From NCBI GenBank assembly GCA_001792895.1, contig MARA01000020.1, positions 434,001-498,000 of the forward strand: 64,000 nucleotides of DNA, in the 5' to 3' direction. Within the stretch, counting starts at the first letter, position 1; the number at the start of each line of letters is the position of its first letter. Below the pieces are notes generated by a model. It was not told the origin of the DNA. It did no database searches and saw nothing but the letters and a program-made list of their open reading frames with translations. Positions 12,730 through 23,884 of the stretch are shown here, piece by piece. The stretch comes from Lentinus brumalis. Lineage: Eukaryota > Basidiomycota > Agaricomycetes > Polyporales > Polyporaceae. Both the position numbers and the translations under genes were made by a program.

Positions 12730-13758
12730 ATGTTCACCAAATGGGCTTCTATATCTCGGGCCATCCGACGTCCTGCCGCAGCCAGCTGGTCGAGATCCCT
12801 TCAAACGTCTGTGCGACAGCATCTTCACCCAACTGCCCGACGGTCGCGAATTGCGGCCTCCGCGGCAAGCAAGCGTGAGTTGCACGCCTTACTGTGTATA
12901 CATGACGATTGATTGGCAAGCCGACGATAGGATGGGCAACATCCACGACGCCCAGCTCGTCTGCCGTAAACCCAGCTGAGGTTGAGGCCATGCAATGCTT
13001 GGAGGAGGGGACGCAGAAGCTGGAGGACGGTGACGTGCAGGCTGCCAAGGTGTGTCTTACCGTTGCGGTTGTCGCGCATCTAACATGTGTACGGGAAGGA
13101 TTTGTACAAACGCAGCGTAGAAATCAAGCGCACCGCGAGCGGCCTGTTCAACCTGGGGGTGACGCACTACCACCTGAGTGAGTACTCTCCCAAGCATGTT
13201 CGTGTTGAAGGTGCTTGAACGGTCTGTTGTCGCAGAGGAGTTTGACGACGCTATCTCATGCTGGAAGGAGTCCATCGCGTTGCAACCTTCGAGCTCAGAT
13301 GCACACACCAGTATGTCTATTTTCTCCGCTGCGCTGTCCTCTAGTTCATGTCCCCTGGTAGACCTCGCTAGTGCGTACATCGTCTCGCCTGTGAGCAGAC
13401 CGGACCTCGCGTTGCATCACCTGCGGTATGTTTATGTCCGTTCAAATACCTCTTCCGCGGTCCCTCCAACACTTCATCTAGTGTCGCGTCGTCACTTTCG
13501 CCAGAAGACGGCGAGATCGCTTTCAACCTCGCGGCGGTCCTCGAAGCATGCGGGCAACTCGAGGAGGCCTTGGAGCAGTACAGGAAGAGCAAGGAGTTCG
13601 GCGTGGACCGCGCGGCCATGCACATGCGCAATGTGAGTCCAGGAAACCATTCATATCCCATCATCGAGCCTCACGCGTCGCAGGTGAGCGCGAAGATCCT
13701 CGGCAAGAAGCTGAAAGAAGCGGAAGGCCAGCAAGGGAAGGACGAATCATCCGCATGA
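12730..13758 (+). CDS. Mitochondrial TPR-repeat protein, 235 aa
   Basis: Exons 12730-12874, 12931-13049, 13099-13177, 13236-13310, 13362-13425, 13482-13632 and 13684-13758 keep phase throughout. The first about 50 residues are Arg/Ser/Ala-rich without acidic residues (MFTKWASISRAIRR, SRSLQTSVRQHLH), typical of a mitochondrial targeting sequence. The rest is helical repeats of tetratricopeptide type: AMQCLEEGTQKLEDGDVQAA, LFNLGVTHYHLKEFDDAI, NLASAYIVSPVSRPDLAL and NLAAVLEACGQLEEALEQY. Such proteins act as scaffolds; the exact partner is unknown. The C-terminus is Lys-rich. Introns are 48-58 nt. Because each exon is short, the gene is nearly invisible as open frames. The single-exon reading of the N-terminal segment is a fragment. 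Confidence 0.8.
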
Positions 13759-15209
13759 GCGGACCTCCCCACCAAAATCCTCGGCCCTGCTCCCCTGCGG
13801 GTCGTGTGCATGCGTTTGAGACATACCATACGCCCTTCTATAATGCGTCAAGTAATCTAATGTCTGCTCACCAGTGTCCGAGTCCTGGCGACGTCTCTGC
13901 TCTTGGCCCGGTCCTAACCCGCGGCGCACCCCGTCTGCACGTACCTCCCTGCCGACGCGACCAGCGCCCCCAGCGGTAAGACCATCCTCAAGTGTTACAC
14001 TGAAATCGACCGAGTAGCCCCGCACGATCGCATGGACATCCACCCATGGCCGCAAGTGACTCTTTTCATCACTGTTGTCTTCCGATGTATTGGGGAGCAC
14101 CGTGATCTCAACTTGCGTCTTCAAGTCTGCTGCCCGTTTCTAGACTACAAACTCCGTCTCATGGGAACAGGAGGCATCCGCATTCCCTCCTGGGTTACTG
14201 ACGTCTTGCAGGTGAACGTAGACCGCAGCGTAAACAAACCAAGGGCCGTACGATTTCCTTCAGCCTCGCACGGTGCGTACCTCCAAGTATGCCCTGGTCC
14301 GAGCTGAGCACTCATCCGGCCTGTACAGCAATGTCAGCGGTTTGACTCTGTGGTCAAACGCTTGCATCAGGGCGCCGTTGTGGTTCTGCAAGCAGTTGCG
14401 AAATCATGACTCCGTCGAAATGGTCGCTGATGATATCGTGCGTACATATCCTTTGCCTGGAGACATCTCCATCTCGTTCTTCGGTCCTTAGACATGCCGT
14501 CAGCAATTACTCCCATTTCCGGCTTCCTCGGCCACGAAACAATAGCGGAGAACCTCACTTCATCAAGCGGCTCCTCAGCTACGTGTTGCGCGGTGCTATC
14601 AACGTGAGACGCTCGTGATTCGATTGGGGCACTGCGAGCTCGACAGGGTACAAATCTCCATCGCGCTGCCTCGACGCTCAAGAGTATGGAAGAACTCGAA
14701 GCCTTGACCAGATCTCAGGGCCTACGGGACGACATCCGCAGTCTCGCAGCCCCTTTGCGTAGACTGATAGCAAGGTACGGGCCTATGCATTGCTTCCCGG
14801 CGGCAAAGCCCATGATTCTGCTCGAGCCCTTCTGGTCGACACTCCAGAAGTGGGACCTATCTGTCATCCAATGTGAAGAAGAGACCCTTGAAGCTTCGAC
14901 ACCCGCATCATCGCAATTCCACGCTCTCCGACGGTTGCCACCAGATGCTGCGCGGCGAAATCGGCATTGACCCAGATGTACGCGCGATGCTGCCTGTTGA
15001 GGGGTTGACCTTGTCGCCGGCGAAGGTCCATCCCGACTGTCTCACTTGTTGAAAGACCGATGTTCTGATCACACAAGTGATCGAGCGCTAACATACTTGA
15101 ACCAGAATTGGCGGCGCGAGCAGGGCGCGGTCGGCGCAGCGTGGCAGGCAGTGAGGCGCGTCGCAGTTCGGCACCTCATTGACTTGTATATGCTCGGGCT
15201 GTGCCGCAG
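13759..15209. other. Unresolved region, probably 5' exons of the gene ending at 15573
   Basis: Short plus-strand open stretches with coding-like composition occur here. Examples are LSDGCHQMLRGEIG near 14.9 kb, ETLVIRLGHCELDRV with ISIALPRR near 14.6 kb, and NVSGLTLWSNACIRAP near 14.3 kb. Several good donor and acceptor sites sit between them. I could not join them into one consistent frame or identify the product. Minus-strand ORFs here look like shadows. Confidence 0.3.
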
Positions 15210-15573
15210 CGTCCCTGTCCGAGAACACGATGTGCATGCTCCCGCGTGTACTCGCTGACTCGCGCCCATACAACCTTGCAATATCTTTGTTCGCGCGGGA
15301 TTACGTCCTCGACTCGCTTCCCCGTCTGCTCTCCCCTGCGGACACGGAGACGCTGACGAGGTTCTCCCTGGACGTCTGTTGCGACGTTCCTGAGGTCGAC
15401 GCGGATAAGATGGTCGTGAGTGCAGTCTTCTCCTTGTCTACGAAGTCTCAACAAACATCATACAGCCGAATTTGACGGCCCTTCTTGCGCCGCTTTGCGT
15501 CGAACACCTCCTTCTCAATTCCTTAATCAAGAGGAGACACTGCCGGAGCATACTGTATGTCACCGGATGGTAG
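15210..15573 (+). CDS. 3' exons of an unidentified protein
   Basis: Two exons, 15210-15415 and 15466-15573, join cleanly over a 50-nt intron and end in TAG. The encoded segment includes RPYNLAISLFARDYVLDS, ADTETLTRF, DVCCDVPEVDADKM and LTALLAPLCVEHLL. It looks like a helical folded domain. I do not recognise the family. The upstream exons must lie in 13.9-15.2 kb but were not resolved. It is the tail of a gene between the TPR protein and the membrane protein at 16.7 kb. Confidence 0.45.
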
Positions 15574-16740
15574 GCGTGCGAATGACGATGCCCTGGACCG
15601 CATGCGTGACGTCGTTGGCGGTATCGCTTATGGAATGATATCTCTCGTCAGTGAAGACATTGACCATGGAGATCGGGCGGAGAGAAGCCCCCACGACACG
15701 GAAGTTGGATGGGCCGTCAGTTGCCTTTCTGATCTTCCAGGGCAAAGCAGCTGATACATGCATTCAGGTCCACGACCAGTCACCGGCTAGAATCGCAACG
15801 GGAAAATCAGAAGCATGAATGCAGCGAATCCATACACTTATGTATAGTGCACCCCTAGAACGCCTGGTTCAGCTGCTCATATAAGCTCTCATCCCCATCA
15901 GCAATCATCGAACCAGTTCAGGGATGCGCCGCCGGGACGCCACGACACTCACGGCGCCACACGGGTCTTCAGCCTCGTCTCGCCGTAAGTTCCAGGATAC
16001 ACGGATTTGTGACGACTTCGCTTGATCTCCCCAGCCTTATAGATGACTGATTGCCCTCCTCGCCAGCACACGGCTCCATTCCAGTTCGAGCTCGTACCAG
16101 GTACGTGCTCCTGTGCATTCTCGCACCGGGAATAGAAAGGTATTCAAGCGTCCTCTCAGACTCCATGACAGCTCCGACAGCGACAGATGGCACTGCATCG
16201 GTGTCTCTTCTCTGATTCGTGATAGATCCAAGCTGTCGTCCCGCCCATCGAACTGCCTGTGGCTGCAATCGCTGTTCGTTGCGGCTACCCTGCGAACTGT
16301 CTCAGCTCCTCTTCCACTTCTGCGAATGTGCACGGCCGAGCGCAGTGTGCCCGGTACTAGAGGGGGGACATCCCGGATGGCTCCCTTCCTCCCCCAGCTG
16401 CGGCTCTCACGGTCGCTCCCTCGTCTACGAGGCTCTTCCACCTCGTTTCGCTCTCTTCGCGGGAACGACACCCGCCCTACTCTCAGCCTGCAGTCACGAC
16501 TCCCAGACGCCCTTCAAGCAGTAAGTACGTCCAACGTCGGTGTATACACCGGCGACTATGCTAAATTGAGCGTCTATGGCAGCGGCCCGAGTAACGGTCA
16601 GGGTCGACCTACATTCCTCGCGCCGGTAAGTCCAGCCTCCAGTTTGCGCGCATGACGTCCATGCAGGCATCCTCTACCACATACCCGACTTACAACGCGC
16701 TCCTTCACACACGCTCTCGGTTTGACAGACCAGACTACCG
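15574..16740. other. Possible 5' exons of the membrane protein at 16741; structure unresolved
   Basis: The region has several plus-strand open stretches with splice sites, for example TAPFQFELVP before a GTACGT donor near 16.1 kb, and a Ser/Thr/Pro-rich stretch at 16.35-16.52 kb. These resemble the extracellular part of fungal Ser/Thr-rich membrane proteins. The body ORF has an in-frame TGA at 16723 followed by an acceptor-like CAG at 16726-16728, so at least one upstream exon is expected. No signal peptide could be placed. Confidence 0.3.
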
Positions 16741-18624
16741 ATGTCTTCCATCGGGGAGCTTCCCACATCCTCCGTCGATTCTGCGTCCTCGCCACTGCCC
16801 TCAAGTTCGCACCATGCCTCTACGTCGGCCGTCGGCCTCCACAGACGTAGTACCAGTGCGACGTTTGCATGGGCAAACTTCCCTAATATGACGATTTGTG
16901 CGTCCGCCACCGTTAGCTGGATCTACACCGGACCGGACCAAGAGCTTCTATTCACTAGCTACCCTGGTCATGACCTACGATCCATCTCCGTGAACGCCAC
17001 AACGCAAACACATACATTCCCAGTGGTCCAACTCATGCCTGGGGAATATACGATGACCGCCAGGCTCAGTGGTTCGCAAGATCTCGAGTACGGGAGTTAT
17101 CAGACCCAGTTCTTCGTGAATGGGACGGATACGTCCTGTCTTCCCCTCGCCAGACGGTCACATCCCATAGGGGTCCGCGCCGCAGCAACTGAGGTGACTT
17201 CGACGAGTAATGGGTCCCTGGCCGCTGGCATAGCCGTGGGTGTCGGAGGGGCCGTAACCTTGCTCGCAGTGGGTTTCTACTTCCGCTTCGCTATCATGCG
17301 ACTGTTCAGGCGACGCCCGACCACACGAGAGTCTGACCCTGAAGTACCGGTCAACGAGGGGGGATGGGACACGCTTCACTCGCGCAGCATCAGTGAGGGG
17401 AGCTACAGTCATGATTCAGAACGGATGCTTCTCGATCCAGAGAAGCTAGGGACACCTGAGACGCGGGTCAACGCTCTCCCCACTGCTTCGCAGGCGACAT
17501 TCCCCCGCCTAGAACCGAATCGGCGCCCACCGTCTAACACTCTCGAGGTGGCACGCTCTTTGTCACGACCTCCCCTCCCGCGTCTGGAACCCAACCGTCG
17601 CAGGCCATCAATCCCTAACACGGCTGCGCTCGAGGCTGCTTCAACAGCGCAACTGTCGGAACACCCAGCGCCACCACTCCCTGCTGTACTATCCACCCCG
17701 AAGGTCGACCTCGAGGCCGAGTTCAAGCCTATCTCTCGACCCGTCCCCATCGCTGTCGCACCTATACTTAAGATGCCAAAGCCTCCACGCCGCAGCACGC
17801 TCAGACAGTCTGGCACTTCTGCATTCACCTCGGCGTCCACCACTCTCTCGGACATGCCTCTGCTCAGACCGAGCCCGTATAGTCCCGTGCAGATCGAGCT
17901 GCAGAGGTCCTTCGCCCTGGCAAAGCTTGACGCAATCATGGACTATCCGCCGCTGCCTACAGCAACACCACCGCCACCCTCCAGGTCCCCTTCCCCTTCC
18001 TTATCTTCATTGGCAACGGCCACAGCAGCGCCTCAGGTATCTGCTTCCCATCATTCGCCTACCTCGCCGAATCCTCGCTCGCCCCTTACCCCGTTCCTCC
18101 AACGCATGTACACACAGCAACCACTCAGCAGGTCCGGGTCAGGGCGTTCTCGCATCATCACTCGGAAGCCCGTCCCTCCACTCGACCCTTCCGCCACCCC
18201 GGCGCCATCAGACATCGCGTCGAGCATCATATGGACGCGGCGCTCGAGCTATGCGAGCACCTACGCGTGGAATGGGCGAGAATCTCCCGTCCCGTCCTCG
18301 TCGACATCCCAGATGTACCGCACGAGGGACAGTGCGTGGAGCGGGAGCCTGACGGGAACTTCGGGAAGCGAGTGGACGTGGACGCGGCCGGTGGAGGAGT
18401 GGGAGAGAGAGCAGCTGCGTGCCCTCGCTGCTGTGAACGCGGAGATCGCGACTGATAGTACGGAGGTTGGGCGAAGTGGGAGAGCGACACCCTCCGGTTT
18501 GGGGAACAGTAGTTTTGGTGCAAAAGGCGGGGTGATGCGGCGAAACCAGAGTTTCGGGGACATGAAAGCGATGAAGGCAGTCATTCCGGATCTACCTCCA
18601 CTTACCGACCGGAACGTTACGTAG
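16741..18624 (+). CDS. Ser/Thr-rich single-pass membrane protein, family copy A
   Basis: A 627-codon open frame. It has a Ser/Thr-rich N-terminus, then an about 95-residue beta-rich extracellular domain (residues about 40-135) with the core SWIYTGPDQE and ending FFVNGTDTSCL. One membrane helix follows (about 160-182, AGIAVGVGGAVTLLAVGF) with an Arg-rich stop-transfer segment. The long cytoplasmic tail is disordered, rich in Ser, Pro and Arg, and ends VIPDLPPL. The layout is that of fungal wall-anchored or stress-sensing membrane proteins, but no function is established. The same domain order and the NGTDT(S/A)CL and IPDxPP signatures recur at 23.9 kb and 33.8 kb. The true N-terminus, including any signal peptide, is probably on an upstream exon. 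The 3' end faces a helicase copy 401 bases away. Confidence 0.75.
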   Translation: MSSIGELPTSSVDSASSPLPSSSHHASTSAVGLHRRSTSATFAWANFPNMTICASATVSWIYTGPDQELLFTSYPGHDLRSISVNATTQTHTFPVVQLMPGEYTMTARLSGSQDLEYGSYQTQFFVNGTDTSCLPLARRSHPIGVRAAATEVTSTSNGSLAAGIAVGVGGAVTLLAVGFYFRFAIMRLFRRRPTTRESDPEVPVNEGGWDTLHSRSISEGSYSHDSERMLLDPEKLGTPETRVNALPTASQATFPRLEPNRRPPSNTLEVARSLSRPPLPRLEPNRRRPSIPNTAALEAASTAQLSEHPAPPLPAVLSTPKVDLEAEFKPISRPVPIAVAPILKMPKPPRRSTLRQSGTSAFTSASTTLSDMPLLRPSPYSPVQIELQRSFALAKLDAIMDYPPLPTATPPPPSRSPSPSLSSLATATAAPQVSASHHSPTSPNPRSPLTPFLQRMYTQQPLSRSGSGRSRIITRKPVPPLDPSATPAPSDIASSIIWTRRSSYASTYAWNGRESPVPSSSTSQMYRTRDSAWSGSLTGTSGSEWTWTRPVEEWEREQLRALAAVNAEIATDSTEVGRSGRATPSGLGNSSFGAKGGVMRRNQSFGDMKAMKAVIPDLPPLTDRNVT

Positions 18625-19025
18625 TAGGTGGTTTTGGGGGTTCGTGTCGACATGCGAGTGGGCCAAGTGTGCGCCTTCATACGTTCACTCATTCTTGTTT
18701 TCCTTCTACTCTGTACCTGTACGACTGCAGGCTCATATGTATGATCACTGGACAAGCAAACACGCATGGCCTGGAGTTTGGGCCCGCTTTCTGACTATGA
18801 ATGCACGAGGAAGAGGCTGCTGGGCGGTACGAAGGTCGCCAGTAGCACAAGCATCCATCTCGCAGACGTATTGTACTGAGTCTGACGAGCTCGTCACTGT
18901 TGCTCCTGGAGCAGCCAGTTCATGAATCGGCGGCCAAAAAGTTTGTATCCGATCGTGCCTAGACAGCCAGCACTGCGGGAGCATCGACGCTGTATCAACA
19001 TGAAACCAGGACATGTCTTGCGTAC
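18625..19025. other. Convergent intergenic region
   Basis: About 400 bases between the 3' ends of membrane protein A and helicase copy A. No gene recognised. Confidence 0.5.
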
Positions 19026-22000
19026 TCAGTCAATCTCTTGGAACGCACGGTCATAGTTCGCGCTGCCCTCAAGATCGTCTCCTTCTTCGATACGGTCCAT
19101 GAAAGCGTTCATCTCAGCAGCAGCCGCCTCCTGGATCTCCTCGGCATAGTCTCCCTCGGTCTTTACCGCCGCGTTGACATCCCAGGAGGGCGGTGAGCCA
19201 CGCCATCCTCCATGCGAGTGGATGTAATTCATGAAGCCTCTCCACAGCGGGTCGATGGAGAGGACGGTCGGGTCGCCCACTACTATGAGCAGCGCCTGGG
19301 CGCGAGTCACCGCGACTGAGAGGGGAGGGCGCAGTGTGAGTTCGGCTCAATATGCAGCGAGACAGCTCAGTGGCGTACCGTTGAATCGACGCGGGTTGGA
19401 TACGAAGCCGAGGGTGAACTTGGAGTCGTACGAGAGAAGGTCCCTGCTGCTTCGCACGGTCGAGATGATTACGACCATCCGTTCCTAGATATGTAACTGA
19501 GTGTCCGAGCGCCGTAGTAGCAGAAGGAGCGAAGTTTACCTGGCCCTGTATGTTCTCGACGCTGGTGACGGTGATTCCTTCCAACCCCGCCTGCCGGAGT
19601 AGCTTGCGGATCTTCATGACCTGGCCATGGTACTGCGTCACGACGGCAATGTCCTCCGCCCCTGCAATTGTGTCAATGTGAGCTTCCAGGCGGAAGAAGT
19701 GAAAAGTATCACGCACGGATAGGGTAAGAAGCGTCCTGGAGGAGCGCTTGACAGTAGGCCTTGACTTGGGCGGCCTCGTCGATATTGAAGTAGGAAGGCG
19801 ACGACGCTTCGCGCTCGTTCAGCCCCGAGATAGCATGGAACACGACTGGGAACTTCGGGGATACGAGCTGCGTCGACCCAAGGAAATAGTTGATCTGGGA
19901 GTGTGGACCGCACACTTCTAGCTCGTCGTCGTAGAACTTCTCGTTCGGATAGCGCAGGATCGCGTCATGCGAGCGGTAGTTCTTGACCAGCTTGACGTAG
20001 CTTTATATACGTGGGTCAGTTAGCAGAAGGCGAGAAGGAAGACCGGCGGCCACTCACGATCTGCCGCGGCCCGTTGCACCGGTGTACAGGGGCAGTTCGA
20101 GCAAACGTTCGAGATAGCTCTTCCCTAGTCCCATCTCCCGGGCGATACTTGAGCGAATGACAGGGCCGAGTTGCTTTGGATCTCCGGCTAGTACTACGAC
20201 AGTGTTTGGCCCCGCCATCGCCTTGATCGCGGTTAGGACCTCGGGCTCCGAAGCCTGCCCAGCTTCGTCGACGATGATGTGGGTGTAATGGCCCTGCGGG
20301 ATGCCGATATTGTGCGCGAAGGAGGCGTTGCCGCATGTGGTGACTGTGAGCTTGTAGCTCATGAGCTTCTCTTTCGAAGGCAGGGCGTAGTGATCACCAT
20401 CGTAGAGCGTGTATGGAGTGAGGACAGCTGGGAGCGAGGCGGGATCGCGTGACGCAGCATTGCAACGAAACATCTCGTTCGCAGTGAATACAGTGAGTCT
20501 CTGCGCGATGATGTCTGCGGCGCTGTTACTCGGAGCGCAAGCGAGGATCCTCGCGGAGGGCTTCCGTGACAGAACCTGTTGTATGGATTCAACTACTACC
20601 ACCGTCTTCCCAGTTCCAGGACTACATATACAGCGTTTCAGTATGGCAGAGAGAAAATGACCGCCTGAAGACTCACGGGCCGTATAGGTTGAAGGGCGCA
20701 GTGCCAGCCTTCATATTGACGATCGACTTTACCCCTGAAGCTGCGCAGGGTTGGCAGATATGGCATCGTTGAAGGGAGTGATCGGAGAGTCTCTAGGGCC
20801 CAATGCTTGCGTCAAGCCTGCCTGCGTAGGCTTTGGGAACAGCAGACGCTGATGCGCAGGAGTCTGCACACTCAAAGCCTGGTGCTGGCGACGAAGTGGA
20901 ACTCGGTTGAGTTGGAAACATACGTTGAACAACCTTCCTGCGGCGTTGAGGCTCTTGTGGAAACTGACACGAATCTCGTCAAGGCGAACAGTGTGAACGA
21001 AACCTTCGTAGGTTCGTCCACTGGCAGGCGCATTCGCTTCCTGCACCTGAATTGTATCACCTGCGGTGCGGCGCTATGTTAGTAGAGACACGACGGGGAG
21101 AACATCCAATGATCTCACCGACGACGACGCTTGGCCGCTTCTCCGCTAGTCCGTCCACTCTGAGACTAGATGAGTGATTACAGTCAGCCTCAGTAAGTAC
21201 TCTACACCATCCAGTAAGAACACCTAACGTACGTGTAGAGATTTCCGTCCTGAACGATCTGCACATCCGTGAGGTCGTACATATGCAGGTCCTCCCTAGA
21301 TCGAATCAGCGTCGCGAGAAGGTCAATCAAGTCCTGAGAGACTTACACGGCTCGAGCCTCCTCAATCCACAGCAAGGCTCGGAAGAACATCTCGTGGTTG
21401 CCCTTGGTAGGTGTCCCCGACGACTGCATATACTTCATGCGGACGAATGCGATGACCTCCTGTGGATGGCCCGTCTTCAACAGTTCTGCGAGTCCAGACG
21501 GAATGAGAGCGCGGGTAAGTCTCACGACCCAAGGCATGGCACTGATAGCGGCAGGTCGCTCTCCAGATACGGTCGGACGGTTGCGGTGCCACGGTGCTCG
21601 ACGTCTGCGCACATAGGTCTTGACGGGTTTCAGCAGTTCCCGCTCGACCGCCGCCCCGATGACGCCCCGGACAGAGCGCGTCATCAGGGTGCTCGTGTTG
21701 GGGGCGCCCGCACTCTGGAATACGATCTCAAGCCTGCCTTCGAAACGTCCGCGTTTGTCGTGACGGAAGGAGACAGGAACGAGGACGACTCCGCCAGGTT
21801 GTATGGTCGTCTCGGTCACGTCGACGGAGAACCTAAGAGGAGGGTTAGGCATGGGGTTTAAAGCTAGAAGACGTGCTTACGGGGATGCATCCTGGCCGAC
21901 ATTGCGAGAAATTTCCGCGCGAATGATCGACGTAGGCATCGAGGTAGTAGATACGGAGACGTTCACCTGAACACCCGCGATCGCGTCCTCGAGGCCTACA

Positions 22001-22539
22001 ACCCCGAAGTCCAACCCAGACTCTTCATGAGAGATGGTCAAACCGTTCCTATTCTGCGCCGACCGCTCGAAAGTCGAACGCAGCAAGGCGTGACCTTCGC
22101 GTCTTGTGTGCGAAGGGCTAGCAACGTGTCCTTTCCATCGTCGTATCGGAACCGCCTCTTTGCAGAGAGCGCAACTTTTGTACTGACTCTCGGGAGGCAC
22201 GCCGGGTTGTACGTCTTCCGGAGAGAGTTCTTGACGAGCAGACCGCTTTGCATGCGGGCCACCGAGGACGTGGTCCTTCCAGACGACTGGGCCCAACACT
22301 TGGATATCACATACTGGGCAGTGAATCCAGGTGTCCGGTATACCGCTTGCAGCCGCGGCAGCTTTCCGGCGATGGCTGGTACCTCCTACGTGAGCAGAGT
22401 ATGCAGCAGGTGAGAAGCATATGGCGGCGCATAAATCGCAGAACCTGGCAGAATGGTAATTAGCCCTGGGACAGCTAGGAACCGTGCATCCACCGCCGAA
22501 GAGAGTGTCGGGACAGAGCCTGGAGAGGTCGAGCGGCAT
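19026..22539 (-). pseudogene. MOV10/SDE3-like RNA helicase, copy A, one-base frameshift
   Basis: Ten exons: 22539-21881, 21832-21347, 21295-21233, 21165-21119, 21060-20677, 20621-20058, 20000-19717, 19661-19540, 19484-19379 and 19315-19026. The N-terminus has a CCCH finger (C9, C18, C23) and three C2H2 fingers, then the MOV10-type beta domain. The superfamily 1 helicase core follows with [29 protein letters not shown] and VAVTRAQA. Relatives (SDE3, Armitage, MOV10, Neurospora SAD-3) unwind RNA in silencing pathways. In exon 5 the frame stops at TAA 20729-20731. The homologous sense continues one base out of frame (VKSIVNMKAGTAPF), so a single-base deletion at about 20731-20733, near codon 527, separates the fingers from the ATPase core. 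Total exon length is 3005 nt, one short of a whole number of codons. Either a recent pseudogene or an assembly error. Confidence 0.85.
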
Positions 22540-23884
22540 ATTGGTGGTTCAGAGAGACGAGGCAGAAACGTCGAAGCAGTCCGGAGGACATGCAGAAGCA
22601 GCGTGTCGCTTTGCCATGTGTCCAGGATTCGGCAACCTAAATGCCCGTTCCCATACCCCATACGGGCTGAGCTACCGCAGCATCGCGCCCTGAGACGCCC
22701 TCTCGGTCGGGAACCACCGAGCAATCAAGGGGCCGAGGAAAGCTAGCATAGATCACGACTGAAAGGTTGATTAAACGACATGGTGTACGTACCAAGAGGA
22801 GAACTTGAAGCAGTAAGTACTGACAGTGTCCACGAGTAAAACTTGCAAGGTCCTTGAAAGACATATGCATGTGGCAATTTGAGCAGTGACGAGCTCAGGG
22901 GGGGCCAGCAGGTATTTTGAAGGTATGATCATACTATGCGAGAGCAATGGATGTCAGATAGCGACAACACTGGGTAAGACAGCAAAAGAAAATCGAGGTT
23001 GCGTATCGAACAAGCATTCTTACTTCAAGGTACTTTCTGACCCATGTCGTAAACGCCGTTGTTACGTGAAAGGCAGCCATCCTACAGGATGGAGCTGGAT
23101 GGAGTGACCGGATGAGACTTATTCGGAACGGCCATTGATGCCTTGGTCTTGGCGATTCGCGATTGAGTATCCACGACACTTGAACCGGTCACTGGGGAGT
23201 TGGCTGAACATCTCAGTTGACCATCGCCGATCTGCCAATATATCAGACCGTAAATTCGTTACAATGAACAGCGGCCGAACCTTTTGTCTGGAGCACGAGG
23301 CGGAAGTCTCAAGATCAGAGCTACCTTCTGCAGCAGTCTGCCAACAGTCTATGTGCATTTGACGCTTTGCTTAATCAGCAGCGTAAGTACGCTTAGCGCT
23401 GAAGCGTTGCAAGTTCGTCCGACTTCCCATGTTCCTCCGCTACATATCATTTTGTATTTTGTGTTCCAACATCCTGAGACGATGATTCCACGTCATGTTC
23501 CCCCCGGGAGACACCGCCTGCTCTCGTCTCTCTGTTCTTTTTTTCTATAGAATACTGGTCGAGCTTACCGTTCCCTATAAGGCTGCTTCACGTCGCACTG
23601 CTAACTTCTCATTGACTTCTGAATCTAGTCAACTGAGCTCATTGGGATGCCAGCCGATCTGTGCTGGCTTGAACGCACTTGGTTTGTACCTGCTCCAATG
23701 GTTCATTGTCCGATAGGGTGCGTGGCTCTCTGTATACCACCCTGCATGTCTCTTGCCACGTATATTGAATCTTGAGACAAGCTCACCATGCGGACTGGCT
23801 CTCAGATATCCTACATAGGTGACTCCTGAGCCTCCTCAATACATACAAGTATACACAGCCTCGTCGCCAAAGCTTGAGTGACAA
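22540..23884. other. Intergenic, no gene recognised
   Basis: About 1.3 kb upstream of helicase copy A and downstream of membrane protein B. Only short ORFs without motifs. It should contain the helicase promoter. No RNA gene or clear repeat seen. Confidence 0.4.

Noticed and set aside
19026..22539. Alternative donor GTAAAG at about 20730 that would skip the copy A frameshift by splicing
   Set aside because: It would remove the residues leading into and including the start of helicase motif I, so it does not restore a functional protein.
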